The notes under the pieces are model-generated. The model did not search any database. It was not told the origin of the DNA and saw only the letters and a program-made list of their open reading frames with translations. The translations under genes and the position numbers were made by a program. 64,000 bases of DNA, from the NCBI RefSeq assembly GCF_041361345.1, contig NZ_JBGKAD010000003.1:243906-307905 (forward strand). Reading direction: 5' to 3'. The stretch's first letter is position 1; each line of letters starts with the position of its first letter. The DNA comes from Halobaculum sp. MBLA0147 (GTDB taxonomy: Archaea; Halobacteriota; Halobacteria; Halobacteriales; Haloferacaceae). This document shows, piece after piece, positions 8,268 through 16,894 of the stretch.

Positions 8268-9391
8268 AGCCGACGCGACGGGTGATCCGTGGTCTCGGCT
8301 ACCTCCTCGGACGTGCCGTCGGAGGCGCCGTGTGGCTACTCCGACGCCTCGGACGCGGCGAGGAACGACTCGCGACACGGCTCCGCAAGGTTCGTACCCG
8401 CGAGTCGAGCGGGCGACTGACGACGAGACTCCGCGGGGTCCAGGTGGCGGAGACCGACGGAAGCCGTCGCCGTCGGGTGGTGCGTGCGTTCGACGCGGTG
8501 GCGCTGCTCGCGCTCGTCGGCGCCGCGGCGACGCTCGCCGGGGTGGTGCCGGACGCCGTCGTCCGCACGCTCGCCGGCGTCGCACGCCCGACACTGGGTG
8601 TGCTCGGTCTCCTCACTGCCGTCCTCGTGTTGGTGACGTGGAACCGCTCCGGGACGGACGCAGACGAGCCAGACCACCACGAGTTCGGCGTGCCGCCACA
8701 CCCGGCACCGCCGGAACGGGTACCGGCGGGCGACGGCGTCCCGCCGGGCGCGCGTGTCGCGCTGGCCGCGGGCGAGGACGACCGGATCGCCCGTGCGACG
8801 ACGAGACGCGAGTTCGGCGGCCAGAGCGTCGAGGAGCGACTCCGCGAGGCGGCAGTCGCTGCCGTCGTGCGCGACACTGGTGTCGACGAGTCCGTCGCTG
8901 CCGAGCGCGTCGCCGACGGATCGTGGACCGACGACCCGCGTGCGGCGGCGCTGCTGGCCGACGGCGAGGAGCCGACCGTCCCGCCGAGCGAGGCGCTGCG
9001 CGACTGGATCGCGGGCGAGCGGACGCCACGCACGGTTCGGGCGACGGTTCGCGAGATCGAGCGCCGCGCCTCGCCCGACGAGGGCGGACACGGGACCCGG
9101 TTCGCGCCCGGTGCCACGAGTGCGACGGACCCGACGGGTACCGTGAGAACCGCCGACGAACGGACCGGAACCGTCGAGACGCCCGGTCCCGAGACAGTCG
9201 GAACCGACGCCGACAACGGCCGGCCCGCCGACGGCGTCGCCGAGACGGCGGTCGCCGACCCCAGTCTCACGGGAGACGACGACGGCGACACCCAGACGAC
9301 GGCGTCCGAGGTGGCGGGTGCCGAAGAGACCGCACCGCCGCTCCGTGCCGGTGCCGGTCGTGGCGCGTTCTCGTGGGAGGTGGACCGATGA
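8264..9391 (+). CDS. haloarchaeal membrane protein of the DUF58 operon (DUF7269-like)
   Basis: A 375-residue protein. It starts with GTG overlapping the upstream stop (GTGA). The N-terminus is Arg-rich and amphipathic, followed by two membrane helices (about residues 75-95 and 105-125). A soluble domain runs at about 140-270 with helices such as SVEERLREAAVAAVV and ALRDWIAGERTPRTVRATVREI, then an acidic disordered tail. Position and layout match the protein that accompanies DUF58 proteins in haloarchaea (I believe DUF7269; name from memory). Role unknown; presumably part of the same membrane complex. Confidence 0.72.
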   Translation: MKPTRRVIRGLGYLLGRAVGGAVWLLRRLGRGEERLATRLRKVRTRESSGRLTTRLRGVQVAETDGSRRRRVVRAFDAVALLALVGAAATLAGVVPDAVVRTLAGVARPTLGVLGLLTAVLVLVTWNRSGTDADEPDHHEFGVPPHPAPPERVPAGDGVPPGARVALAAGEDDRIARATTRREFGGQSVEERLREAAVAAVVRDTGVDESVAAERVADGSWTDDPRAAALLADGEEPTVPPSEALRDWIAGERTPRTVRATVREIERRASPDEGGHGTRFAPGATSATDPTGTVRTADERTGTVETPGPETVGTDADNGRPADGVAETAVADPSLTGDDDGDTQTTASEVAGAEETAPPLRAGAGRGAFSWEVDR

Positions 9392-10710
9392 CGCTCGCCG
9401 AGCGGGCGCGGTACGCGCCGGCGACACTGCTCGCGGTCGGGCTGGCGGCGACCGGCGTCGTCACCGGGAACCCGGTCGTGTTGTTCGCGGCCGCCATCCC
9501 GCTGTCGCTCGTGGCGTACGGAGCCCTAGTGGTCGCACCACCCGAGGACGCCGTCAGCGTCGAACGGACGGTGACACCCGACGCGCCACGCGCCGGGGAA
9601 CGACTGGCGGTCTCCGTGACCGTCACGAACGACTCGGAGAGCTACCTGCCAGACGTGCGCGTCGTCGACGGGGTGCCGGACCAGTTGGCCGTGCTCGACG
9701 GATCGCCGCGTGCCCACTGTACGCTCGCACCGGGCGAGTCGGAGACGGTGCAGTACGCGGTGCGGGCGGCACGCGGCGAGTACACCTTCGACCCCGCCGG
9801 CGTGACCGTTCGCTCGCTCGCCGGGACGGCCGAACGACGGACCGCGACGGGTCCACAGACGGAACTGCGGGTGCCGGTCGGTGCCGATCCACTCCCCTTG
9901 GACGACCGGACGGCGACGGTCGGCGGCCGGATCGAGACGGACGACGCCGGCACCGGCATCGCGTTCCACTCCAGTCGGGAGTACCGCCCCGGCGACCCGA
10001 TCAACCGTGTGGACTGGAACCGCTACGCGTCGACGGGGGAGCTGTCGACCGTCGAGTTCCACGAGGAGCAGGCGGCGACGGTCGTGTTGGTCGTCGACGA
10101 CCGGGTGAGTGTCCGGGGTGTCGCTCGGCCGGGTGAACTCGACGCCGGGGAGCGGGCACGACGTGCCGCCGCGGAACTCGCCACGGCACTGTTGAACGCG
10201 GGCGACCGCGTCGGCGTGGCGGTGAAAGACGCCGGTGGCGGGTTCACGCCGCCGCGCAGCGAGGACTCGCTGGAGGTGTCGCCGACGGCGTACCGTCACG
10301 AGGAGGAGGGGTACCTCCCACCACGTGGCGCCGGTGCCGCACAGGAGACGGCCGTCCGCGAGTACCTCGACCGCCGTGGAGAGGGCCGCAGTGACCTCCC
10401 GCTGCGCGTCGACGACTTCTGGTTCGCGGGGGATCTGGCAGACTACCTGCCGGAGGACGCACAACTCGTCTTCTGTTCGCCGCTCGCGGACGACGACGCC
10501 GTCGCCGCCGTAGAGACGTGGCTGGCCCGTGGCTACCCGGTCACCGTGCTCGCGCCGGACCCGACGGGGACCGGCGTCGGCGGACGGTTCGCGACCGTCG
10601 AGCGCGACGAGCGACTCGACGATCTGCGGCGGTCCGACGCGACCGTCGTCGAGTGGGACGGACGGGACACGCTCGACGCCGCCGTCGCTCGCGCGGAGGT
10701 GAGTCGATGA
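9388..10710 (+). CDS. DUF58 domain-containing protein
   Basis: A 440-residue protein. It has two N-terminal membrane segments (about residues 13-50), an immunoglobulin-like domain (60-175: AGERLAVSVTVTNDSE, GESETVQYAVRAARG) and then the DUF58 signature SREYRPGDPINRVDWNRYA (about 192-210), followed by a vWA-like domain (ATVVLVVDDRVS). DUF58 proteins normally work with a MoxR AAA ATPase, possibly in metalloprotein or envelope protein maturation. The ATG overlaps the previous stop, giving tight translational coupling. No MoxR gene is present in this operon. Confidence 0.88.
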   Translation: MTLAERARYAPATLLAVGLAATGVVTGNPVVLFAAAIPLSLVAYGALVVAPPEDAVSVERTVTPDAPRAGERLAVSVTVTNDSESYLPDVRVVDGVPDQLAVLDGSPRAHCTLAPGESETVQYAVRAARGEYTFDPAGVTVRSLAGTAERRTATGPQTELRVPVGADPLPLDDRTATVGGRIETDDAGTGIAFHSSREYRPGDPINRVDWNRYASTGELSTVEFHEEQAATVVLVVDDRVSVRGVARPGELDAGERARRAAAELATALLNAGDRVGVAVKDAGGGFTPPRSEDSLEVSPTAYRHEEEGYLPPRGAGAAQETAVREYLDRRGEGRSDLPLRVDDFWFAGDLADYLPEDAQLVFCSPLADDDAVAAVETWLARGYPVTVLAPDPTGTGVGGRFATVERDERLDDLRRSDATVVEWDGRDTLDAAVARAEVSR

Positions 10711-12506
10711 GCGACGCGAGCGAGACCGGCGTGGCTCGCGACACGTCCACGCTGGACGACCCGGTGACTGGTGCCCAGACGGACGACTCTACGGTGGGTG
10801 CCGGCACGGCTACCGCCCGGACGACCGCCCAGACTGCCGACCGAACGACGGAGCGGACGACCGAACCGCCGGAGAGGACGCCGAGTCCGGCCGGGAGTCG
10901 GATCGCGTTCCTCGCGACGGCACTGGCCGTAGTCGTCGCCGGCGCCGGCTTCGGCGTCCTGCTGCCGGCCGTGGGGGTCGTCCTCGGCGGCGCGGCACTG
11001 TGGCCGGCCCTCCGGTTGCTGCGGGACCCGGACGGGCTCGTCGCCACGGTCGCGGACGCGGTAGACACGAGCGAAGCGGCCGTCGAGCGGGCGGAACACG
11101 AGGGGGTCGCCGACCAGTCGGATCGTGCGACGACCGTCGACCGGCCAGAACACCGGTCCGCACTCGCGAGGGGCCTCGCCGCGGTCGTCGTCGGACTCAC
11201 GTTCGGGACGAGCGTCGCGTTGCTGGCTGGCTCCCCGGCGTACGTCCTGGCGTTCGTCGGTGGCGTCGGTGCCTCGGCGACCGTCACGCTCGGCGCCGTG
11301 GCCGTCGGTGCCGTGGCGTTGAACGCGACCGTCGGTGTCGGACCGACCGGGTCGGGAGGCGCGAACGGCGTACTCGCTGGTCCGACGGGAGACGACGGCG
11401 TACTCGCGGGTCCGACGGGAGACGACGGCGTGCTCGCGAAGGCGACGACGCCCGCACTGGGTGCCGTCGTCGCCGTGACCACCGCCGTGACCGTGTTCGC
11501 CGGTGGTGGTGCGGTGGTGGTCACGGGTGGGCAGTTCCTGCTCGACTCGGGACCACTGTCGCCGCTCGCGACGGCACTCGTGCTCCAGCTCGTCGCAGTC
11601 GGAGTCGGGGTGACCGTACCGTTGCTCGACAGTGCCTTCGAGGACTTGCTGGGTGGCGAGCGGTACGAACGACCGGCCGCACTCGACTGGTTGTCTCGTG
11701 CACCCAGCGAGGTGCCGCGGTGGTACTGGCTAGCGTTGTTCCTCCAGGTGACGGCGGTCGCGAACGGCGTCGCGCTACCGACGACCGCACTCACGACCGG
11801 CCTCGCGGGGGTGGTGGTGGGACAGCTCCTGCCGCTGGGTGCACTCGCGCTGGGCACGCTGGCGGCGACCGTCGTCGCTGGGTGGGTGGTGAAGTCGTTC
11901 ACCGTCGCCGCCGTCGGCGAGGACGGCCCGCTGGCCGTCCGGACGCTGGCGACGCTGGTTCCGGTCGCGGCGGTCGTTTGGACACTGGTGCTCGCGGTGC
12001 CGAGCGCGGAGCCCCTGATCGCGCCGGTCGCGACGCCGGTCGGCGTCGCCGTGGCACTCGGGGCGGTCCGGGCGACCGGCGACGGGATCTGGGCCGTCTC
12101 GCGGCTCGGTGTCCTGCCGGAACGGGCCGGCGGCTTCGCAGTCGCGGCGGGGGCCACCGTCGCCGTCGGGTTGGTCGCCGCGTTCGCCGGTGGGCCCGCG
12201 GCGGCGGTCTACGTCGCGGTCGCCGCCGCGCTGGTCACCTGGTACGCCGGCGAGCTGGGCACCGGTCTCGGTCACCACCTCGGCCGCGAGGCGGACACGA
12301 CGACCGGCGAAGTGGCCCACGCCGTCGCCGTGAGTCTCGTGGTGGGAGCCGCGACGCTGGTCGTGTCGCTCGTGACGTACGTCGGCGGGCCACCGGCGTG
12401 GCTCCCCGACGGCGCGTCGGCCGCGACCGCCGTGGCGGGGCTCGCCGTCGCCGCGCTGGCGGTCGTCGCGCGGGTCACCGTCGGGCGGTCGCTGGAGGAG
12501 TCCTGA
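10707..12506 (+). CDS. large haloarchaeal multi-pass membrane protein (DUF7519-like)
   Basis: A 599-residue protein: an acidic/Thr-rich N-terminus (1-60), then about 12-14 hydrophobic segments (first pair about 68-105, later blocks to 590). Its ATG overlaps the DUF58 stop (ATGA), so it is the last gene of the operon. Residues about 222-243 contain two copies of a ten-residue unit (VLAGPTGDDG) encoded by a perfect-period 30-bp repeat. I recall this as DUF7519, seen only in haloarchaeal DUF58 clusters; the name is from memory. No catalytic motif seen; likely a membrane partner of the DUF58 protein. Confidence 0.75.
   Translation: MSDASETGVARDTSTLDDPVTGAQTDDSTVGAGTATARTTAQTADRTTERTTEPPERTPSPAGSRIAFLATALAVVVAGAGFGVLLPAVGVVLGGAALWPALRLLRDPDGLVATVADAVDTSEAAVERAEHEGVADQSDRATTVDRPEHRSALARGLAAVVVGLTFGTSVALLAGSPAYVLAFVGGVGASATVTLGAVAVGAVALNATVGVGPTGSGGANGVLAGPTGDDGVLAGPTGDDGVLAKATTPALGAVVAVTTAVTVFAGGGAVVVTGGQFLLDSGPLSPLATALVLQLVAVGVGVTVPLLDSAFEDLLGGERYERPAALDWLSRAPSEVPRWYWLALFLQVTAVANGVALPTTALTTGLAGVVVGQLLPLGALALGTLAATVVAGWVVKSFTVAAVGEDGPLAVRTLATLVPVAAVVWTLVLAVPSAEPLIAPVATPVGVAVALGAVRATGDGIWAVSRLGVLPERAGGFAVAAGATVAVGLVAAFAGGPAAAVYVAVAAALVTWYAGELGTGLGHHLGREADTTTGEVAHAVAVSLVVGAATLVVSLVTYVGGPPAWLPDGASAATAVAGLAVAALAVVARVTVGRSLEES
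11370..11429 (+). repeat. 30-bp direct repeat, two copies, inside the DUF7519-like gene
   Basis: Units at 11370-11399 and 11400-11429 differ at one base and keep the reading frame (ten codons each). They encode VLAGPTGDDG twice, a probable loop between membrane helices. This is consistent with recent slippage duplication. Confidence 0.85.
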
Positions 12507-12716
12507 CGGATCGATCTGAGGACGGTCCACGGTTCGTCGAAGCGATACCTCTTCTCTTCGCGACGTTCGCTGTCGGTACAGACAAGGTCGTGACCGGGCG
12601 TGACGGACCCAGTACGGTGGAGTGAGACGATCACTGGGCCGGGCACCCGATTCGATACGAGACGAGTGTGGTCGTGGCTACTGGCAGAGAATTGAAACTG
12701 ATATAGAAACAGAAAA

Positions 12717-12726
12717 TACTATAAGA
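12717..12726 (+). promoter_or_regulatory. TATA box of the small membrane-peptide gene
   Basis: TACTATAAGA lies about 28 bp before the ATG at 12748, inside an unusually AT-rich stretch (12690-12730). The spacing fits a leaderless haloarchaeal transcript. The spacer 12507-12690 upstream shows nothing else I can name. Confidence 0.5.
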
Positions 12727-12747
12727 CATGTGGCAGAGGGTAGTGGT

Positions 12748-12930
12748 ATGCTACGCGATCGAGCGTACGCGACGGTATCGGCACTCGCACGACGACCACG
12801 ACTCGTGGTGAGTCTAGTCCTCCTCGTCTTGTTGGCCAGCCAGGGTGCAGTCGCCGAGGGCGGCGATCTCACTGTCTCTCCGCTCGAAGAGGGCAGGGCC
12901 ATCCTCGGTAGCGACGGGAAGGGCGAATAG
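12748..12930 (+). CDS. small single-span membrane or exported peptide
   Basis: A 60-residue open frame: a basic N-terminus (MLRDRAYATVSALARRPRL), one hydrophobic helix (VVSLVLLVLLASQGAVA, about residues 20-36) and a short acidic tail. The pattern R-PR-L then a hydrophobic run ending in QG-VA resembles tiny haloarchaeal membrane peptides of unknown function (I recall a DUF7503-like group; unverified). A TATA box sits at leaderless distance. It converges on the CHAT protease with only 23 bp between the stops, so it may belong to the same island. The longer frame to 12622 is not supported by the promoter. Confidence 0.6.
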   Translation: MLRDRAYATVSALARRPRLVVSLVLLVLLASQGAVAEGGDLTVSPLEEGRAILGSDGKGE

Positions 12931-12953
12931 TAACGCACAGAACTCCAGACCAG

Positions 12954-15044
12954 CTACTCCGGCGTGTTCAACCACTCTCGTTGCTGCGGCCAGTAGAGAT
13001 CGTCGTCGTAGAACACCGGACTGTCGAGGTGGTCGTCGAGCCACTCCGAGAGTCGCTCTCTCGACAGGTGGTGGACGGACCCGGTACCCGGAATCCGGCC
13101 GTGACCGTCGTCGTCGAAGGTGCCGTTCATAATCGCGCCTGGATCGAACGGCTGGTCGTGCGTTATCTCGACACGGTACGTGTCGTCACTGTCGGTGTCG
13201 GAGACACGAACCGTCGGCGGGAGCGTCGCGTCGCTCTGAGTGACTACCTCGCGTCCGTCTCCGACGACGAAGTAGTCGTCACTGTCGTAGACGGACTGGA
13301 CACGGTCCAGAGCAGTCTGGATCGCCCACCCGCGTGCCATCAACAGCGCCCAGTCGGACCCGATCGGGCTCGCCTCGAACGTCGCCGCGATGTCCCCGGT
13401 GACGACACCGGCGGCAGCTCCAGATCGAACCAGTTCGCGTCCGACACTGTACGTCTCACAGGCGTTGAGGAAGAACACTCGCAGGCCGGTGTCGTCGAGG
13501 ACCGTCCCGTCGAGTGTTCCGTCGTCACAGACGATCCCGTCTTCGTCGGTCGCGTGACCGGCGAAGTAGAACAGATCTGGACCGTCTTCGACGGCCGAGG
13601 CGAGTTCGTCGACGGTCGGCTCTTCGACGGTCCGGACGGTCGTGTCGAAGTCGCCGGGGTGGCGTTCGAACCCGTGCCGGACCGCCGCCGCCTCCTGCTC
13701 ACTCGTCGCTCCCGTTCCGTAGCTCCCGTCTGCCTTCCGCGAACAGTGTGCCACGGTCACCGTTATTGACTCTCCATCCTCGGTGTCGATGGGATCACCG
13801 GGGTCGGTCCACTCGGAGAAGAGTTTGAACCCGGTTGTGGGGACGCCCTGGGCCAACCAGCCGTTCGTGCGTGCCTCCCCCGACACCCGTTTCACTTTCT
13901 CCACGACACCACCGTGTCCCTCTTCGGGTCGTTCCATCGGGTTGTCGACGACAACCCCGTCGTGTTCGGCGATCCGGATCACCGGCCAATCACAGAGTGT
14001 GGGGACGACTCGTCGGACGTTCTCCAACGTCGGGTTGATCGACACGGAGAGATGCCAGTCTGGGAACCGACTGAGCACGTCGTCTGGAGACTCGTCCATC
14101 CTGAGGTACTGCTTGGCGCGGGGACCTGGATCGTCGGCGAGCGTCGACGCGTCGAGACCGAGCTCGTCGAGTGACGGTGCGTCGACCAGTTCGTACTCCG
14201 CCCCCTTCTGCTCGTCCGAGGACTCCTCGAGTGCCAGGAGTCGGTCGAGCCTGAAGAGGAGTCGGAACACGACGTCGGGATCGTACCCCACTCGCCTACC
14301 GATCTGGAACTCGTCGCCAGCGAACTCCGCGACCGGGTCCGACTCTGGCGTGATCGTCACGACTCCTCCCGTGTAGTACACGAGCGGCATCAACAGCGCC
14401 AACTCGTCGAGTCGCCGTGGAACTCGGAACAGAACGTCCGGTCGACCGTCGATTCGAAGTTCGTCCGGCGGCGGGGTCCGTTCGCCCCACTCGACTCGTG
14501 GCAGAGCCGTGCTGGCGAACGGACTGGCTCGATCGTAATCGAATCTCTCCGCCACTCCGTGAATTCGGGAGAGGGCGTCCGCGACGCCCGCGATCGACCG
14601 AGGAACGGTGATCGTATGCCGTTCGTTCGGCCGCTTACACCCGAGCCACACGTGGAGGCGTGTCTCACAGACCAGTCGGACACCGTCACTGCTCTCGAGT
14701 AACTCGACCGGTTCCCCGGCACCAGTCTCTACCCAGCACCGCGCCCGAACTGCGCCGTCGACACGGAGTTGCACCGGGGTTCGGTGCCGCTTCGTACCCC
14801 GGTCGCCAGTGGTGGCGTCGACCTGTCGGCCGCTCGTGTCGAGCACTGCTACGTTGATGTCGGGGAGCGAGAGACTCTCGGCCGTGAACGTCACCGTCTC
14901 GTAGCCTCGGGCGACGATCGGACCTCCGAGTCCGTCGATACCACAATTCTTGAGTCCGACACGGAGTGTCGACCCTTCGTGGTCTGTGACACGTAGTTCC
15001 TGATCGCCGAAGTCGAACTGCACCGTCTGTCTTATGTTCCCCAC
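12954..15044 (-). CDS. CHAT domain (caspase-like) cysteine protease
   Basis: A 696-residue protein. The C-terminal part carries the CHAT catalytic dyad: His497 in FYFAGHATDEDG and Cys529 in FFLNACETYSVG, within the usual caspase-fold strand pattern. Residues 1-150 form a beta-rich domain (QTVQFDFGDQELRVTD onward), 150-380 a mixed domain, about 400-640 the protease, and the last 60 a short conserved-looking tail. No TPR repeats or membrane helix seen. CHAT proteases in bacteria act as effectors or activators in abortive defence (with gasdermins or CRISPR type III-E). Here the divergent operon at 15195-16566 is the natural partner. The region is less GC-rich than its surroundings, which suggests horizontal gain. 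Confidence 0.88.
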   Translation of the reverse strand: MGNIRQTVQFDFGDQELRVTDHEGSTLRVGLKNCGIDGLGGPIVARGYETVTFTAESLSLPDINVAVLDTSGRQVDATTGDRGTKRHRTPVQLRVDGAVRARCWVETGAGEPVELLESSDGVRLVCETRLHVWLGCKRPNERHTITVPRSIAGVADALSRIHGVAERFDYDRASPFASTALPRVEWGERTPPPDELRIDGRPDVLFRVPRRLDELALLMPLVYYTGGVVTITPESDPVAEFAGDEFQIGRRVGYDPDVVFRLLFRLDRLLALEESSDEQKGAEYELVDAPSLDELGLDASTLADDPGPRAKQYLRMDESPDDVLSRFPDWHLSVSINPTLENVRRVVPTLCDWPVIRIAEHDGVVVDNPMERPEEGHGGVVEKVKRVSGEARTNGWLAQGVPTTGFKLFSEWTDPGDPIDTEDGESITVTVAHCSRKADGSYGTGATSEQEAAAVRHGFERHPGDFDTTVRTVEEPTVDELASAVEDGPDLFYFAGHATDEDGIVCDDGTLDGTVLDDTGLRVFFLNACETYSVGRELVRSGAAAGVVTGDIAATFEASPIGSDWALLMARGWAIQTALDRVQSVYDSDDYFVVGDGREVVTQSDATLPPTVRVSDTDSDDTYRVEITHDQPFDPGAIMNGTFDDDGHGRIPGTGSVHHLSRERLSEWLDDHLDSPVFYDDDLYWPQQREWLNTPE

Positions 15045-15194
15045 ACAGAATAAGCCTCACGAAAGCAGAACGAACATCCGACAGAAAGTAATATATTTGA
15101 ACGGGCCGTAACAAACTTGCCTGCAGCGTTTGGGGGCACAGTTGCCCCGTAGATTCAAAATTCCTTATAGTAAGACATAATAACCTCCACGTAG
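15045..15194. promoter_or_regulatory. bidirectional promoter between the CHAT gene and the 15195-16566 operon
   Basis: A 150-bp AT-rich spacer. TTATAG at 15165-15170 is about 28 bp before the ATG at 15195 (leaderless spacing). GTAATATATTT at 15087-15097 is a candidate TATA element for the CHAT gene on the other strand. Between them lies a perfect dyad GGGGCA-CAGT-TGCCCC at 15133-15148, well placed to be a shared operator. Confidence 0.55.
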
Positions 15195-15866
15195 ATGTAC
15201 CACCAACGCGGCGACGGAACACACGAGACTATGCCACTGCAACGCGTATTCGGTATCACGACGGACGGAGTCGGGGACGGACCCGACGGACTGTCTAGGC
15301 GAGAACTCGAGACCGACGTTCGGTTCGACGCGAGTGCGATACCCATCGTCGGGCGACTGATCGACGAGGTAGACACCGAGTTCGACCCCGTCGTACAGCG
15401 GGAGCTCTCACGCGACGAGTGGCTGTTGGCGCTGTTGTACGCCTCCGACGGCGAGAACGATCAAGCTGCGGTCTCCGGTGACCTGACCCTGAACCTGACG
15501 CTGTTCGTTCTCGCGAAGAACTTCGAAGAGTATCTCGATTACTCTGTGGGCCTAGATTTCGATAGTTCTGATGCTGGTCCCAAGGCTACAATTGTCGAAG
15601 AAGATATGGGACAGTTACTGCAAGACGACATCGTGCGGAGCGAGTCGATTCGAGACCCGGAACACGAGTTGGACCAATACCGATACTTCGTCGGAGACGA
15701 AGGTCGTGATCGAGCCCGGAACGCCTGGGAGAGTCTCGGCGACGAGGCGAGAGACGAGATCGAGCGGATCAAGTCACGGTTGAGCAGTGGTGATCTCGGC
15801 GATCTCATCACCTACGCATATCGGAAGGACAGCGAGCCGTTCGAGGGCGAACTCGTCCGTCGGTGA
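15195..15866 (+). CDS. unknown protein of the CHAT island, possible winged-helix (SocA/Panacea-like) fold
   Basis: A 223-residue acidic protein. I do not recognise it by name. The order of features (helix DEWLLALLYASDGEN, a hydrophobic helix LTLFVLAKNFEEYL, then YRYFVGDEGRDRARNAWESL, then IERIKSRLSSGDLGDLITYAYRKDSE) resembles the arrangement of Panacea/SocA-type winged-helix proteins, which pair with toxins. That reading is an inference only. ATG 15195 fits a leaderless promoter; ATG 15231 (MPLQRVFG) is an alternative. Its stop is 7 bp before the ATG of the next gene, so they form an operon, divergent from the CHAT protease. Confidence 0.6.
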   Translation: MYHQRGDGTHETMPLQRVFGITTDGVGDGPDGLSRRELETDVRFDASAIPIVGRLIDEVDTEFDPVVQRELSRDEWLLALLYASDGENDQAAVSGDLTLNLTLFVLAKNFEEYLDYSVGLDFDSSDAGPKATIVEEDMGQLLQDDIVRSESIRDPEHELDQYRYFVGDEGRDRARNAWESLGDEARDEIERIKSRLSSGDLGDLITYAYRKDSEPFEGELVRR

Positions 15867-15873
15867 GACAGCT

Positions 15874-16566
15874 ATGGTAGAGGCGAGCTCTGCTCTTGCA
15901 CTCATAAGTACCGTTCTCACTGCGGTGGGAATTTCTGGCCGTAGCCTGGTGACAGATAGAGTATATTTTAATAAAAAATATAGAAATATGTACATCGATT
16001 TGATAGAAAATGGTAAGAATGAAGCAGTCTCGCCGGTCGAGACTCTTATGACGGCCGTCGTGCGGCACGAGGAACAGATCCTCAGAGACGACGAGTTCAG
16101 TTCGCTGTCCGAAGCGCTCGACAGCGAGGAGATGACCGATATCTCGCTGGTGGATGTCGTCGAGTCTGACGATGTCGAGATAAGCGACTCTATCGACGAG
16201 GAGGACGGAGAAGAAGAGGTCGCCAGGTTCCTGTACAGAGAGATGGACTACATCCTGGGTGATATCAGACAGTGTGAGCGGATCCTGGACGAACAGCCGA
16301 GGATTCAGAGACGGCGCGACCTGAGTTACGTCGTCGGTCTGGTCGCGGCCTGTGCGGGCGTGGCCATCTACGCGTTCTTCTACTTCGTCGTGGGTGACAC
16401 CTCAGGTATTCCGTTAGCCGTATTGTTGACCGTCGGTGTCGCTTTCACGGTAGCAGGGGTCGCTGGAACAGTCGGGTACGAGTGGAAACATAGAAAGTTG
16501 GAGGATGAATTGAACAGGATATTCACTCGACACCGTGAGCTACTCTCGGGGACTGACAGAGAGTGA
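15874..16566 (+). CDS. membrane protein of the CHAT island, candidate effector or sensor
   Basis: A 230-residue protein. The N-terminus is weakly hydrophobic (EASSALALISTVLTAVGIS), followed by a region of unusual codon use (TATTTTAATAAAAAATATAG at 15963). The middle is a highly acidic helical domain (about 60-145). Two strong membrane helices follow (about 160-182 and 187-207) and a charged tail (EWKHRKLEDELNRIF). Low local GC marks it as foreign. No family recognised. With a CHAT protease next door, a membrane-active target or partner is plausible, but no cleavage site can be identified by eye. Confidence 0.65.
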   Translation: MVEASSALALISTVLTAVGISGRSLVTDRVYFNKKYRNMYIDLIENGKNEAVSPVETLMTAVVRHEEQILRDDEFSSLSEALDSEEMTDISLVDVVESDDVEISDSIDEEDGEEEVARFLYREMDYILGDIRQCERILDEQPRIQRRRDLSYVVGLVAACAGVAIYAFFYFVVGDTSGIPLAVLLTVGVAFTVAGVAGTVGYEWKHRKLEDELNRIFTRHRELLSGTDRE

Positions 16567-16611
16567 AGCGGACCGGGCCAAGGTACTCAACCCCGGTCTC
16601 TTCTGCTACAC

Positions 16612-16797
16612 CTACCCGTCTACTTCCTCGATCTCCGCGTCCGCCGCGTCGCGGCGAACGCTCTCGATGCCGTCCGTCGCCCCCGACTTGTCACTGTACC
16701 CTTGTCCACTGTCCGCGATCACGTTGCCGTTGTCGTGTCGGAGCCGCCACCGCCACTCGTCGGCCTCGTCGCGGTACAGTTCGAACGTGGACGCCAT
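16612..16797 (-). CDS. DUF1508 (YegP-like, HVO_2922 family) protein
   Basis: A 61-residue protein matching one DUF1508 repeat: FELYRDEADEWRWRLRHDNGNVIADSGQGYSDKSGATDGIESVR is the typical FELY-D--GEWRWRLR--NG--IADSG-GY-SK----GI-SV pattern. These small proteins form a tight beta-alpha fold; the role is not established. It lies between the CHAT island and a glycosyltransferase, in its own unit. Confidence 0.9.
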   Translation of the reverse strand: MASTFELYRDEADEWRWRLRHDNGNVIADSGQGYSDKSGATDGIESVRRDAADAEIEEVDG

Positions 16798-16894
16798 TGC
16801 CGCTCGTTCACAGACCCCACACGAGAGACTGTGGGACGGATACCAGACGAACTGTCGTCGAGTGTCCGACCGGCGGGACCGCGGGACGGTGCAG

